Source: Pelomonas aquatica
GTDB taxonomy: Bacteria > Pseudomonadota > Gammaproteobacteria > Burkholderiales > Burkholderiaceae_C
Length of the DNA: 64,000 nucleotides
Direction of reading: 5' to 3'
NCBI RefSeq assembly: GCF_026712205.1
Contig: NZ_JAPPUW010000007.1
Span: forward strand, 62,001 to 126,000
Both the position numbers and the translations under genes were made by a program. Within the stretch, counting starts at the first letter, position 1. Every line of letters begins with the position of its first letter. The notes below the pieces were generated by a model, which searched no databases, had not been told where the DNA came from, and saw only the letters and a list, made by a program, of their open reading frames with translations. Of this stretch, positions 45,778 to 54,676 are shown piece by piece.

Positions 45778-46638
45778 ATGACCGCCCAATTGATCGACGG
45801 CCTCGCCCTTGCCAAGCAACTGCGCGCCGAAGCCGCCACCCGCGCCGCCGCACTGACCGCCCAGGGCAAGCAGCCCGGCCTCGCCGTCGTGCTGGTGGGC
45901 GACAACCCGGCCAGCCAGGTCTATGTGCGCAACAAGGTCAAGGCCTGCGAGGAAGCCGGCATCCGCTCGGTGCTGGAAAAGTACGAGGCGTCCATGACCG
46001 AGGCCGAGCTGCTGGCCCGCGTCGAGGCGCTGAACAACGACCCGACCATCCACGGCATCCTCGTCCAGCTGCCCCTGCCCAAGCACATCGACGACCACAA
46101 GGTCATCGAGTCCATCTCGCCGGCCAAGGACGTCGACGGCTTCCACGTCGCCAGCGCCGGCGCGCTGATGGTCGGCGAGCCGGGCTTCAAGGCCTGCACG
46201 CCCTACGGCTGCATGAAGATGCTGGAGAGCATCGGCATGAAGGACTTGCGCGGCAAGCATGCCGTCGTCATCGGCCGCAGCAACATCGTCGGCAAGCCCA
46301 TGGCGATGATGCTGCTGGCCGCCAACGCGACCGTCACCGTCTGCCACAGCGGCACGGCCGACCTCGGCGCGATGACCCGCCAGGCCGACGTCATCGTCGC
46401 CGCGGTGGGCAAGCGCAATGTGCTGACGGCCGACATGGTCAAGCCCGGCGCCGTTGTCATCGACGTCGGCATGAACCGCAACGACGAGGGCAAGCTCTGC
46501 GGCGACGTGGACTTCGACGGCGTGAAGCAGGTGGCCGGCTGGATCACCCCCGTGCCGGGTGGGGTCGGGCCAATGACCATCGCCATGCTCCTGGTCAACA
46601 CGCTTGAATCTGCCGAACGAGCCGCAAGCTCCGCCTGA
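45778..46638 (+). CDS. folD: Bifunctional methylenetetrahydrofolate dehydrogenase/cyclohydrolase FolD
   Basis: Interconverts methylene-, methenyl- and formyl-tetrahydrofolate with NADP. The 286-aa product carries the active-site Lys region ([17 protein letters not shown]), the [12 protein letters not shown] motif, the [16 protein letters not shown] dinucleotide-binding motif and the terminal [16 protein letters not shown] signature. I chose the ATG at 45778 because the longer frame runs into the inverted repeat. It precedes prlC by 2 nt. It could also serve formate metabolism via formyl-THF, though it is a general gene. Confidence 0.97.
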   Translation: MTAQLIDGLALAKQLRAEAATRAAALTAQGKQPGLAVVLVGDNPASQVYVRNKVKACEEAGIRSVLEKYEASMTEAELLARVEALNNDPTIHGILVQLPLPKHIDDHKVIESISPAKDVDGFHVASAGALMVGEPGFKACTPYGCMKMLESIGMKDLRGKHAVVIGRSNIVGKPMAMMLLAANATVTVCHSGTADLGAMTRQADVIVAAVGKRNVLTADMVKPGAVVIDVGMNRNDEGKLCGDVDFDGVKQVAGWITPVPGGVGPMTIAMLLVNTLESAERAASSA

Positions 46639-46640
46639 CC

Positions 46641-48629
46641 ATGACCAACCCCCTTCTCTCCACCGCCGCCCTGCCCGACTTCGCGGCCATCCGGCCCGAG
46701 CATGTGCAGCCCGCCATCACCGAGCTGCTGGCCGCGGCCCAGGCGGCCTTGGACGAGGCCGTCAAGCCCGAGACGCCGGCCGACTACGACGTGCTCTCGC
46801 GCATCCTCGACACCGCGACCGAGCGCATGGGTGCGGCCTGGGGCGCCGTGGGCCATCTGAACGCGGTGGCCGACACGCCGGCGCTGCGCGAGGCCTACAA
46901 CGCGATGCTGCCGGCCGTCACCGAGTTCAGCACGGCCATGGGCGCCAACGAGGCGCTGTTCGCGAAGTACAAGGCCGTGATGGCCGCGCAGGGCGGCACG
47001 CTGAGCGCGCCGCGCCGGCAGCTGCTGAAGCACGCCATCCGCGACTTCGTGCTGTCCGGCGCCGAGCTGCAGGGCGCGGCCCGCGAGCGCTATGCCGCCA
47101 TCCAGGAGCGCAGCGCCGAGCTGCAGCAGCAGTTCAGCGAGCATGTGCTGGACGCGACCGACGGCTGGAGCCATGTGGCATCGGCCGAAGAACTGGCCGG
47201 CGTGCCGCAGGACGTGCTCGACGCGACCCGGCTCGACGACGGCGGCCACAAGCTGACGCTGCATTTCCCGGTCTACCTGCCCGTCATCCAGTACGCCGAG
47301 AACCGCGCGCTGCGCGAGAGGCTCTACCGTGCCTACGTGACCCGCGCCAGCGAACAGGGCAAGCCCGAATGGGACAACAGCGCCGCGATGCGCGAGATCG
47401 TCGCGCTGCGCCAGGAAGAGGCGCGGCTGCTGGGCTACGCCAGCTTTGCCGAGGTGTCGCTGGCGCCCAAGATGGCCAGCACGCCCGCCGAGGTGGCGGG
47501 CTTCCTGCGCGACCTCGCCAGCCGCGCCCGCCCCTTCGCCGAGAAGGACCTGGCCGAGCTGCGCGAGTTCGCGAAGGGCGAGCCGCTGGAGGCCTGGGAC
47601 ATCCCCTTCTGGAGCGAGAAGCTCAAGGAAGCGCGCTACGCCTTCAGCGACCAGACCGTGAAGCAGTTCTTCACGGCGCCCAAGGTCGTGGCCGGCCTGT
47701 TCGCCATCATCGAGCGCCTGTTCGACGTGACGATCGCCGAGGCCCGGGCCTCCGTCTGGCACGAGACCGTCAAGTTCTACGAGCTGCGCCGCCAGGGCCG
47801 GGCGATCGCCAGCTTCTACCTCGACCTCTACGCCCGCCCGGGCAAGCGCCCCGGCGCCTGGATGGACGACGTGCGCAGCCGCTGGCTCAAGCCCTCCGGT
47901 GAGCAGCAGTTGCCCGTGGCCCAGCTGGTGTGCAACTTCGCGTCGCCCGTCGGGGAGAAGCCCGCGCTGCTGACCCACGACGACGTCATCACCCTCTTCC
48001 ACGAGTTCGGCCATGGCCTGCACCACATGCTGACGCAGGTGAACGACCTCGGCGTGTCGGGCATCTCCGGCGTGGAATGGGACGCCGTCGAGCTGCCCAG
48101 CCAGTTCATGGAGAACTTCTGCTGGGAGTGGGACGTGCTGGGCCAGCTCAGCGGCCACGTCGACAGCGGCGAGCCGCTGCCGCGCGAGCTCTTCGACAAG
48201 ATGACCGCGGCCAAGAACTTCCAGAGCGGGCTGATGACGCTGCGCCAGATCGAGTTCGCGCTGTTCGACATGCGCCTGCATGGCGAGCCGGGCGCCGAGG
48301 CCGACGTGCAGAAGCTGCTGGACGAGGTCCGCGCCGAAGTCGCCGTGCTGATCCCGCCGGCCTTCAACCGCTTCCAGCACAGCTTCTCGCACATCTTCGC
48401 GGGCGGCTATGCGGCCGGCTACTACAGCTACAAATGGGCCGAGCTGCTCAGCGCCGACGCCTGGAGCGCCTTCGAGGAGGAAGGCGTGTTCAACGCTGCC
48501 ACCGGCCGGCGCTTCCTGCACGAGGTGCTGGAGCAGGGCGGCGCGCGCGACGCCATCGACAGCTTCAAGGCCTTCCGCGGCCGCGAGCCGCGCATCGACG
48601 CGCTGCTGCGTCACCAGGGCATGAGCTGA
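46641..48629 (+). CDS. prlC: Oligopeptidase A (M3 zinc metallopeptidase)
   Basis: Cytoplasmic peptidase that degrades short peptides, including signal-peptide fragments. The 662-aa length is normal. The zinc site HEFGH is at residues 454-458, with the third ligand Glu in the ISGVEWDAVELPSQFMENF segment that follows. The family motif FAGGYAAGYYSYKWAELLSADAW near the C-terminus is intact. It lies 2 nt after folD and overlaps the DUF1697 start by 1 nt (TGATG), so the three form an operon. Confidence 0.96.
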   Translation: MTNPLLSTAALPDFAAIRPEHVQPAITELLAAAQAALDEAVKPETPADYDVLSRILDTATERMGAAWGAVGHLNAVADTPALREAYNAMLPAVTEFSTAMGANEALFAKYKAVMAAQGGTLSAPRRQLLKHAIRDFVLSGAELQGAARERYAAIQERSAELQQQFSEHVLDATDGWSHVASAEELAGVPQDVLDATRLDDGGHKLTLHFPVYLPVIQYAENRALRERLYRAYVTRASEQGKPEWDNSAAMREIVALRQEEARLLGYASFAEVSLAPKMASTPAEVAGFLRDLASRARPFAEKDLAELREFAKGEPLEAWDIPFWSEKLKEARYAFSDQTVKQFFTAPKVVAGLFAIIERLFDVTIAEARASVWHETVKFYELRRQGRAIASFYLDLYARPGKRPGAWMDDVRSRWLKPSGEQQLPVAQLVCNFASPVGEKPALLTHDDVITLFHEFGHGLHHMLTQVNDLGVSGISGVEWDAVELPSQFMENFCWEWDVLGQLSGHVDSGEPLPRELFDKMTAAKNFQSGLMTLRQIEFALFDMRLHGEPGAEADVQKLLDEVRAEVAVLIPPAFNRFQHSFSHIFAGGYAAGYYSYKWAELLSADAWSAFEEEGVFNAATGRRFLHEVLEQGGARDAIDSFKAFRGREPRIDALLRHQGMS

Positions 48630-49144
48630 TGCGCCATGTGGCGCTGTGGCGCGGCATCAATGTCGGCAAGGCCAAGCGCCTCGCGATGGCCGACCTCAAG
48701 GCCCTGCTGGCCGAGCTCGGCGCCACCAACGTCGCGACGTTGCTGAACAGCGGCAACGCCGTCTTCGACACGAAGAAGAAGCTCACGGCCGACAGGATCC
48801 GCGCGGCCGTGCTGGACAAGCTCGGCGTCGACGCCGCCGTCATCCTGAAGACGGCCGACGAATGGGCCGCCATCGCGGCCGAACAGCCCATTGCCGAGGC
48901 CGACGACCCGAGCCGCCTGCTCGTCACCATCACGGCCGATGCCGCCACGCTGCAGGCCGCGGCCGGCATCGCCACGCAGGGCGACGAGCGCTTCGTCGTC
49001 ACCGCGCACGCGGCCTATCTGTGGTGCGCCCACGGCATCCTGGAAAGCAAGGCCGGCGCCGCGCTGCTGAAGAAGCTCGGCGAGGCCGGCACGACGCGCA
49101 ACTGGGCGACGGTCGAGAAGCTCAACGCGCTGGCCCGGGGCTGA
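48629..49144 (+). CDS. DUF1697 family protein
   Basis: The 171-aa cytoplasmic protein has the DUF1697 opening (MRHVALWRGINVGKAKRLAMADLKALLAELG) and the LLNSGNAVFDTKK motif. Function of the family is unknown. The ATG at 48629 overlaps the prlC stop. Its 3' end overlaps the convergent SulP gene by 23 nt. Confidence 0.9.
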   Translation: MRHVALWRGINVGKAKRLAMADLKALLAELGATNVATLLNSGNAVFDTKKKLTADRIRAAVLDKLGVDAAVILKTADEWAAIAAEQPIAEADDPSRLLVTITADAATLQAAAGIATQGDERFVVTAHAAYLWCAHGILESKAGAALLKKLGEAGTTRNWATVEKLNALARG

Positions 49145-50744
49145 GCGCCGCCGCGGCGTCTGCCACGCTCCAGAACTGCCTCTCCTCGCGGCCCAGCCCG
49201 TTGGGCGCGCTCGCATGCAGCAGGGCCCGCACCGGCTCCTTCACGCGCGCCAGCAGCAGGCGCTGCTGGCGGGCCGCGAGGCGCTGGTCCAGCTCCATCA
49301 GGCATTCCAGCGCGGTGCTGTCGAGGTCGCCGCTCTCCTCCAGGCTCAGCACCAGCGTGGCCGCGCCGTTCGCGGCCAGCCGGGCCGCGGCCTCGGCCAT
49401 CACGCGCTCGGCGCTGGCGAAGAACAGCGGCTCCTGCGGGCGCAGGATCAGCGCGCCGGGCACCGGCAGCGCGTCGGGGTGCTCGGGCCGGTTGACGAAG
49501 TTGCGCGTGCCCGGCATCGCGCCGAGCTCATGCAGCACCGGCTGGCTGAAGCGGCGCAGCGCCTCGACGATGGACAGCGCGACCGAGGCCAGCATGCCGT
49601 GCAGCAGGCCTAGCGCCAGCACGGCGACGACGGCGCCGGCGATCAGCAGGCGGTCGCGGCCCAGATGCCAGGTCGCGATCAGGGGCCGCGGCGACAGCGC
49701 ATGCCACAGCGCCGCGATGACGGCCACGGCCAGCACCGGCCGCGGCAGCCACTGCAGCGCGGGCAGCGCGACGGCGATGGCCAGCCCCAGCACGGCGCAG
49801 GCGATGAAGCCCGCGCGGCGGCTCTGCGCGCCGGCGCCGTGGTTGGCCGCGCTGGCCGAGAAGCCCGCGCCCACCGGCATGCCCTGCAGCAGGCCGGCCG
49901 CGAGGTTGGCCGCGCCCAGGGCCATCAGCTCGCGGTTGGCGTCCGGCGTGTCGCCGCGCAGCAGGCCCAGCGAGCGGATGCTGCCCCAGGACTCGGCGAA
50001 CAGCAGCACGACGAGACCGACGGCCAGTTCGGCCACGCGCAGCCAGGCGTCGCGGCCCAGGTCGGGCAGATGCAGCGCGAAGGCCGGCGGGGCCACCGTG
50101 CCGACGACCTCGACGCCCTGGCCCTGCAGGCCCAGCCAACGCGTCGCCGCGATGGCGGCCACCAGCGCGATCAGCGAAGCCGGCCAGGTCGGCCAGCGCC
50201 GCAGCAGCGCGATCAGCGCGCCGGCCGCCAGCGCGACGAGCAGGCTGGGCAGATGCCAGTCGGCCGCATGGGCCAGCACCCAGACGAGCAGATGGGGCGC
50301 GTCCAGGCCCGGCGGCGGGCGCAGGCGGAACACGTCGGGCAGCTGCTTGATGACGATGGTGATGGCCAGCGCGAACGCGAAGCCGCGCAGCACGGGCCGC
50401 GACACGAAGGCCGACAGCTGGCCCTGGCGCGCCGCGGCCAGCGCCAGCAGCACGGTGCCCGCCGCCAGCGTCAGCGCCAGCAGCGCCTCCGCGTGCGCGA
50501 TGCCGGCCAGGCCCGCGGCCGCAGCGGCGGCAAGGCTGGCGCTGGACGAGGTGGGCGCGACGATGGCGTCGCGGCTGCGGCCGAGCAGCGCATAGACGGC
50601 CAGGCCGACGAGGGCCGCCGCGAAGGCATGGGCCACCGGCAGCCCGGCCAGGCCGGCATAGGCCACGCCCTCGGGCAGCAGCAGGCCGGCCACGCACAGG
50701 CCAGCGGTCAGGTCGGCGCGCCAGCGCGGGGCCTCAACCGGCAT
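49122..50744 (-). CDS. SulP-family anion transporter with STAS domain
   Basis: The 540-aa product has about a dozen transmembrane segments, beginning RADLTAGLCVAGLLLPEGVAYAGLAGLP, the SulP signature. The cytoplasmic C-terminus (about residues 430-530) is a STAS domain (TLVLSLEESGDLDSTALECLMELD). Substrates of the family include sulfate, bicarbonate and dicarboxylates; none can be assigned. It ends a run of overlapping genes; its start overlaps the DUF2252 gene by 11 nt. Confidence 0.93.
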   Translation of the reverse strand: MPVEAPRWRADLTAGLCVAGLLLPEGVAYAGLAGLPVAHAFAAALVGLAVYALLGRSRDAIVAPTSSSASLAAAAAAGLAGIAHAEALLALTLAAGTVLLALAAARQGQLSAFVSRPVLRGFAFALAITIVIKQLPDVFRLRPPPGLDAPHLLVWVLAHAADWHLPSLLVALAAGALIALLRRWPTWPASLIALVAAIAATRWLGLQGQGVEVVGTVAPPAFALHLPDLGRDAWLRVAELAVGLVVLLFAESWGSIRSLGLLRGDTPDANRELMALGAANLAAGLLQGMPVGAGFSASAANHGAGAQSRRAGFIACAVLGLAIAVALPALQWLPRPVLAVAVIAALWHALSPRPLIATWHLGRDRLLIAGAVVAVLALGLLHGMLASVALSIVEALRRFSQPVLHELGAMPGTRNFVNRPEHPDALPVPGALILRPQEPLFFASAERVMAEAAARLAANGAATLVLSLEESGDLDSTALECLMELDQRLAARQQRLLLARVKEPVRALLHASAPNGLGREERQFWSVADAAAALSPGPAR

Positions 50745-51969
50745 GGTTCGCGATGTCGAAGCCGCCCTGGTCGAAGGCCTGGCAGTAGACGGCCCAGTCC
50801 TTGTCCACCTGGGCCGCGGTGGCCTGCGACAGCGCCACCAGGCGGTCGCGCCACTTGCCCGCGCCGCTGCCGCGGCGGCCGAAGTCGATCAGCTCGTCCG
50901 CCGCGGCCGAGCCCTGCCGGCCCGACGAGCGCAGCTGCGCCCAGGCCATCAGCCGCCCCATCGTGATGAGGCTGTCGGCCAGCGCGTGGCCGTGGGCCGA
51001 CAGGGCGGCGAGGTCCAGCCTGTCCTCGCTGGGCTGCAGGCCGCGCAGCACATGGGGCCGGCCGTCGAGGCTGACCGCATGCAGGAAGGCCATGGACACG
51101 GCCTGCATGCGGCGCTGCACGGCGACGAGGCGCTGCGCTGCATCGCCGAAGCGCGGCTGCTTGCAGCCGCCGGCCGGCGCGAGCACCGACGGCAGGATCT
51201 GCTTCAGGTCGAGCAGGTATTGGCCGTCGGCCACGCCCTTGCCGCGCACGAGGATGGCATAGCGCTGCAGGCCCAGGCTGCCGGTGCCGGCCACGCGCCG
51301 CGCCACGTCCAGCACCTCGAAGAACTGCGGGTCGTGCTGGGTCTGCGCGAAGCCCTGCATGAAGCCGGCGACCTGCTGCTTCTGCGCGTCGCTGGCCGCC
51401 AGCAGGCGCTGGCCGTCGATCTTGAGGCGGCGGTAGCGGCCGGCCCGCGACGGCGGGCCGCAGCGCTTGGCGAGGAAGTCGGCGCGCCGGCGCAGGCTGA
51501 CCTGGTCCAGCAGCGCGCGCACCGGGCCGGAGGCGGTCTCGCGCTCCAGCCAGTAGGCCTTGCCGGCGGCCAGCGCGTCGGCATAGCCGTCCAGCAGCGC
51601 GCGGCACAGGCGCTGGGTGTGGGCGGCGTCCAGGTGCAGCTCCGGCGCGGCCAGCCACAGGCTGGTCAGCAGCCGCAGCGGATCCCAGGCGGCCGGCGCC
51701 AGCGCGGCCTCGTCGAAGTCGTTGAGGTCGAAATAGGCCAGCCGGTTGTCGCCCTTGTAGCTGCCGAAGTTCTCCAGGTGCATGTCGCCGCAGCACCAGG
51801 CCGGCGGCGCGCTCCTGAGCACGCCGCGGCGCTGCACGCGCTCGTGGAAGAGATGGGCCGTGCCGCGCAGGAAGATGAAGGAGCTCTGGCGCATCTTCGC
51901 GAACTTCATGCGCAGCCGCTCCGGGTCGCGCCCGGCGTTGAAGTCGAGGATGGATCGAACGACGTCCAT
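50734..51969 (-). CDS. DUF2252 family protein (kinase-like fold)
   Basis: The 411-aa cytoplasmic protein carries GDMHLENFGSY (residues 61-71) and FDLNDFDEA (80-88), which resemble the catalytic HGDxHxxN and metal-binding DxD segments of aminoglycoside-phosphotransferase-like kinases. The enzyme reaction of DUF2252 is not established. It lies 1 nt after the patatin gene and overlaps the SulP gene by 11 nt, so the three are probably made together. Confidence 0.88.
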   Translation of the reverse strand: MDVVRSILDFNAGRDPERLRMKFAKMRQSSFIFLRGTAHLFHERVQRRGVLRSAPPAWCCGDMHLENFGSYKGDNRLAYFDLNDFDEAALAPAAWDPLRLLTSLWLAAPELHLDAAHTQRLCRALLDGYADALAAGKAYWLERETASGPVRALLDQVSLRRRADFLAKRCGPPSRAGRYRRLKIDGQRLLAASDAQKQQVAGFMQGFAQTQHDPQFFEVLDVARRVAGTGSLGLQRYAILVRGKGVADGQYLLDLKQILPSVLAPAGGCKQPRFGDAAQRLVAVQRRMQAVSMAFLHAVSLDGRPHVLRGLQPSEDRLDLAALSAHGHALADSLITMGRLMAWAQLRSSGRQGSAAADELIDFGRRGSGAGKWRDRLVALSQATAAQVDKDWAVYCQAFDQGGFDIANHAG

Positions 51970-51970
51970 G

Positions 51971-53074
51971 TCATTGCTCCGGTAGTGAGTGGACCCGCAT
52001 GCCGATGTTGTCGCCCGGCGGCTCGCGCCAGGCCGCGCGCTTCACGACGCGGCGGCCGTCGTGCAGGCCGGCGTCCCAGCGGGCCTGCAGGCGCGCGGCG
52101 GTGAAGTCGATGTCGCGCCAGGAATCCTCGCCCGGCTGGGCCTGCATGACGAGGTGCTCGACGTCGATGCGCGAGTCGCAGCCCAGGGCCAGCAGGGCCT
52201 TCACGGCCGGGTCGGCGGCGGCCTTGGGGCCGAGCTGGCGGCCGACGAGGCGCAGCGCGCGGCGCAGGTTCTGCAGCCGCTCGTGGTCGTCCAGGTGCTC
52301 GCAGATGCGGCTGGCGTACTGGATGTCCTTGTAGCGCGTCAGCGCCTGGGCCATCGTGCGCGGCGCGGCCTCGCTGGCGTCCCAGAGGTCGACCATGAAG
52401 CACAGCGTGTCGCGGCGTTCGCTGTCGTCGAGCACGACATCCAGCGGCGTGTTGGAGTAGATGCCGCCGTCCCAGTAGGCCTCGCGGCCGATGCGCACCG
52501 GCGCGAAGCCCGGCGGCAGCGCGCCGCTGGCCATCACGTGCGCGGCGACTATGCGGGTCTTGCCGTCGCGGTTGTCGAACTGCTCCAGCTCGCCCGAGCG
52601 CACGTTGACGGCGCACAGCGTCAGCCGCGTGTCGCCCGACGCGATGAGGCCGAAGTCGACCAGCTCGTCCAGCGTCGCGGCCAGCGGCGCGGTGTCGTAG
52701 AAGCCGAGTTCGGTCAGCGGCGCGGGGCGGTTCAGGTCCCAGGCCAGCGGGCCGCGCGGCTTGAAGAAGCCGGGCACGCCGGTCAGCAGCGTCTGCCAGG
52801 TCTGCAGACCGGCGGTGAACGGGTTGGCCGGGCTCGGCACGGGCAGGCCCGGCCGCGTCACGCGCGACCAGAACTCGCGCAGCGCGGCCAGGCGGTCGGC
52901 CGGCTTGTTGCCGGCGATCAGCGCCGCGTTGATCGCGCCGATGGAAGTGCCGACCAGCCAGTCCGGTGCAATGCCGCCGGCCTCCAGCGCCTCGGCCACG
53001 CCGGCCTGGTAGGCGCCCAGCGCGCCGCCGCCCTGGAAGACATAGACGGTCTGCGGAGGGCGCCGGGTGGCCAT
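51971..53074 (-). CDS. Patatin-like phospholipase
   Basis: The 367-aa product has the patatin serine hydrolase core: the oxyanion-hole Gly-rich loop FQGGGALGAYQAG (residues 13-25), nucleophile Ser44 in GTSIGAIN, and the dyad Asp in YWDGGIYSNTPLD. The C-terminal 140 residues match the extension typical of the bacterial patatin/DUF3734 type. It should hydrolyse lipid acyl esters. There is no signal peptide. The start ATG at 53074 shares its first base with the stop of the 30-codon frame upstream (TGATG). Confidence 0.92.
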   Translation of the reverse strand: MATRRPPQTVYVFQGGGALGAYQAGVAEALEAGGIAPDWLVGTSIGAINAALIAGNKPADRLAALREFWSRVTRPGLPVPSPANPFTAGLQTWQTLLTGVPGFFKPRGPLAWDLNRPAPLTELGFYDTAPLAATLDELVDFGLIASGDTRLTLCAVNVRSGELEQFDNRDGKTRIVAAHVMASGALPPGFAPVRIGREAYWDGGIYSNTPLDVVLDDSERRDTLCFMVDLWDASEAAPRTMAQALTRYKDIQYASRICEHLDDHERLQNLRRALRLVGRQLGPKAAADPAVKALLALGCDSRIDVEHLVMQAQPGEDSWRDIDFTAARLQARWDAGLHDGRRVVKRAAWREPPGDNIGMRVHSLPEQ

Positions 53075-53166
53075 CAGGCCGCGTGCCCGGAGGGCAGGCC
53101 CAGCAGGCGCATCGCGATCGCGACGCGGCGCACAAAGGGTGAGTCGAGCATGCCGATGAGCTTCAT
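53074..53166 (-). pseudogene. Glutathione S-transferase N-terminal remnant (30 codons)
   Basis: The frame encodes MKLIGMLDSPFVRRVAIAMR then LLGLPSGHAA, which matches the first beta-alpha unit of glutathione S-transferases (family style MKLIG..DSP.VRRVAI...LLGLP). It then ends abruptly where the rest of the roughly 200-aa enzyme should follow. The start overlaps the stop of the upstream gene (ATGA) and the stop overlaps the patatin start (TGATG). It is therefore a truncated gene that may still be translated, linking its neighbours. Confidence 0.75.
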
Positions 53167-53699
53167 GATGCGTTTCCGGCCTTGTCCTGCCTGAGGCTGC
53201 CGTTGTCGAACTCGCGCAGCAGGCGATCCAGGAAGTCCTGGCCGTGGCGGCGCTTGATCTCGGCCTTGACGGCCCAGTTGTAGCCGTCGGCATAGGCCTG
53301 GGATTGCGGCGTGGGCGCTTCGCCGTGGCTGACGCGGACGACGCCGTAGCGCTTCTTCAGACGCTCGGCCCTGACGTGGTCCTCGGCGCTGGGCTCGGCC
53401 GGGCCGAAGCTCAGCAGCTTCAGCACGCCCGACGCGATGTCCGCACGGGCCTGGATCTGGCCCAGCTCGCGGTGGGCGATGCCCATGTCGATCGTGCCGA
53501 TCAGCTGGCGCTCGGGCCTGGCCTCGCTGCGGATGATGCCGAAGCGGTTGAAGAGGCCGAAGACGACGCCGGCGGCCAGCAGGCTGCACAGCAGGGCCAC
53601 GACGCGCACGGCGGTGCGGGGCCGACGCCAGCCCGTGCCGAGTCGTTCATCGGCCAGTGCCACCGAAAGGGCGGGTTTCGCTGAATCCATGGAATGCAT
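53163..53699 (-). CDS. Membrane-anchored protein of unknown function
   Basis: The 178-aa product has a cytoplasmic N-terminus of about 28 residues, one transmembrane helix (VRVVALLCSLLAAGVVFGLFN, about 31-51) and a periplasmic domain rich in charged residues. I do not recognise the family. The start shares one base with the stop of the YkgJ-like gene (TGATG), and an alternative ATG lies nine bases further in. Its stop overlaps the glutathione-transferase stub. Confidence 0.75.
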   Translation of the reverse strand: MHSMDSAKPALSVALADERLGTGWRRPRTAVRVVALLCSLLAAGVVFGLFNRFGIIRSEARPERQLIGTIDMGIAHRELGQIQARADIASGVLKLLSFGPAEPSAEDHVRAERLKKRYGVVRVSHGEAPTPQSQAYADGYNWAVKAEIKRRHGQDFLDRLLREFDNGSLRQDKAGNAS

Positions 53700-54226
53700 C
53701 AGTTGCTCAAGCCGCGATTCTCGGCCAGCGGCGCGAGCGCGGCTCCCACGCGGCTCCGCCACACGTCCCGCTCGGCCGCGCGCCAATCCGGCCAGCGCGG
53801 CGCCTCGGCCTCGAGTTCGGCCGCCAGCACGCGCAGGCCATCCAGGCCGGACACGCGGGCGGCCAGGCTGAGGCGGGCCAGCCACTCCTGGGCCTCGCGC
53901 ACGCCGGGGTAGGCCGCGAACAGCCAGCGCGCGACCTCGGGCCGGCCGCGCCAGTCGGCATCGCCGAAACGCGCGACCGCCAGCGCCGTGAGCCGCTGGC
54001 CGGCGCCGAGGCAGTCGAAGGCGACGCAGCCGGCAAAGCCGCGCCCGACGAGGTCGTCGTGGATGCCACAGCGGTGGTCGGCGCAGAGGTGGCGGCAGGG
54101 CGTCTCGGCCGGCTTGTCGAAGCCGAAGCCCTGTACCGCGTCGAAGGGCGGGATCACGCAGCACAGCGCCACGCAGGCCGAGCAGTCGGCCTTCAGATGC
54201 GCAGGGAGCTGCACCGTCGCGATCAC
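53699..54226 (-). CDS. YkgJ-like cysteine-cluster protein
   Basis: The 175-aa protein has the Cys layout DCSACVALCC (residues 14-23) and CRHLCADHRCGIHDDLVGRG followed by GCVAFDC. This probably binds a metal or Fe-S cluster, as proposed for YkgJ-type proteins. Function is unknown. It overlaps the VOC gene by 4 nt upstream and the membrane-anchored gene by 1 nt downstream. Confidence 0.82.
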   Translation of the reverse strand: MIATVQLPAHLKADCSACVALCCVIPPFDAVQGFGFDKPAETPCRHLCADHRCGIHDDLVGRGFAGCVAFDCLGAGQRLTALAVARFGDADWRGRPEVARWLFAAYPGVREAQEWLARLSLAARVSGLDGLRVLAAELEAEAPRWPDWRAAERDVWRSRVGAALAPLAENRGLSN

Positions 54227-54648
54227 GCCGCCGCCGGCACCGAGACGCTGACCATCCAGCCCACGCCGAAGCGGTCGTTGACCATGCCGAACAGCGGCGA
54301 CCAGAAGGTCTTGGCCAGCGGCATGCCGACCTGGCCGCCATCGGCCAGCGCGTCGAAAAGGCGGCGCGCGCCGGCCTCGTCGGGGCTGCCCAGCGACAGC
54401 GAAAAGCCCTTGAAGACCGTGTCGCCGCCGCAGCGGCCGTCGGACATCATGACCACGGTGGCACCGACGCGCAGCGAGGCATGCATGACCTTGTGCTCCG
54501 AGCCCGGCGGCAGCATGCCGGGCGGCGGCGGCTCGGGGCTGTCGGAGTTGCGCATCATGAACAGCAGCTCGGCGCCCAGCGCGGCCTTGTAGAACTCGAT
54601 GGCCTCCTCACAGCGGCCGTCGAAGAACAGATAGGGCTCGATCTTCAT
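54223..54648 (-). CDS. VOC-superfamily protein (PhnB-like)
   Basis: The 141-aa product has a glyoxalase/VOC fold of the PhnB/DUF1428-type: MKIEPYLFFDGRCEEAIEFY at the start, HASLRVGATVVMMSDG in the middle, and FGMVNDRFGVGWMVSV at the end. These match the 3-demethylubiquinone-methyltransferase-like subgroup without known activity. I chose the ATG at 54648, where the fold starts; a longer frame is spurious. It overlaps the YkgJ-like gene by 4 nt. Confidence 0.92.
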   Translation of the reverse strand: MKIEPYLFFDGRCEEAIEFYKAALGAELLFMMRNSDSPEPPPPGMLPPGSEHKVMHASLRVGATVVMMSDGRCGGDTVFKGFSLSLGSPDEAGARRLFDALADGGQVGMPLAKTFWSPLFGMVNDRFGVGWMVSVSVPAAA

Positions 54649-54676
54649 CGCGGTCTCCCATGGCAAGACGCAGACT

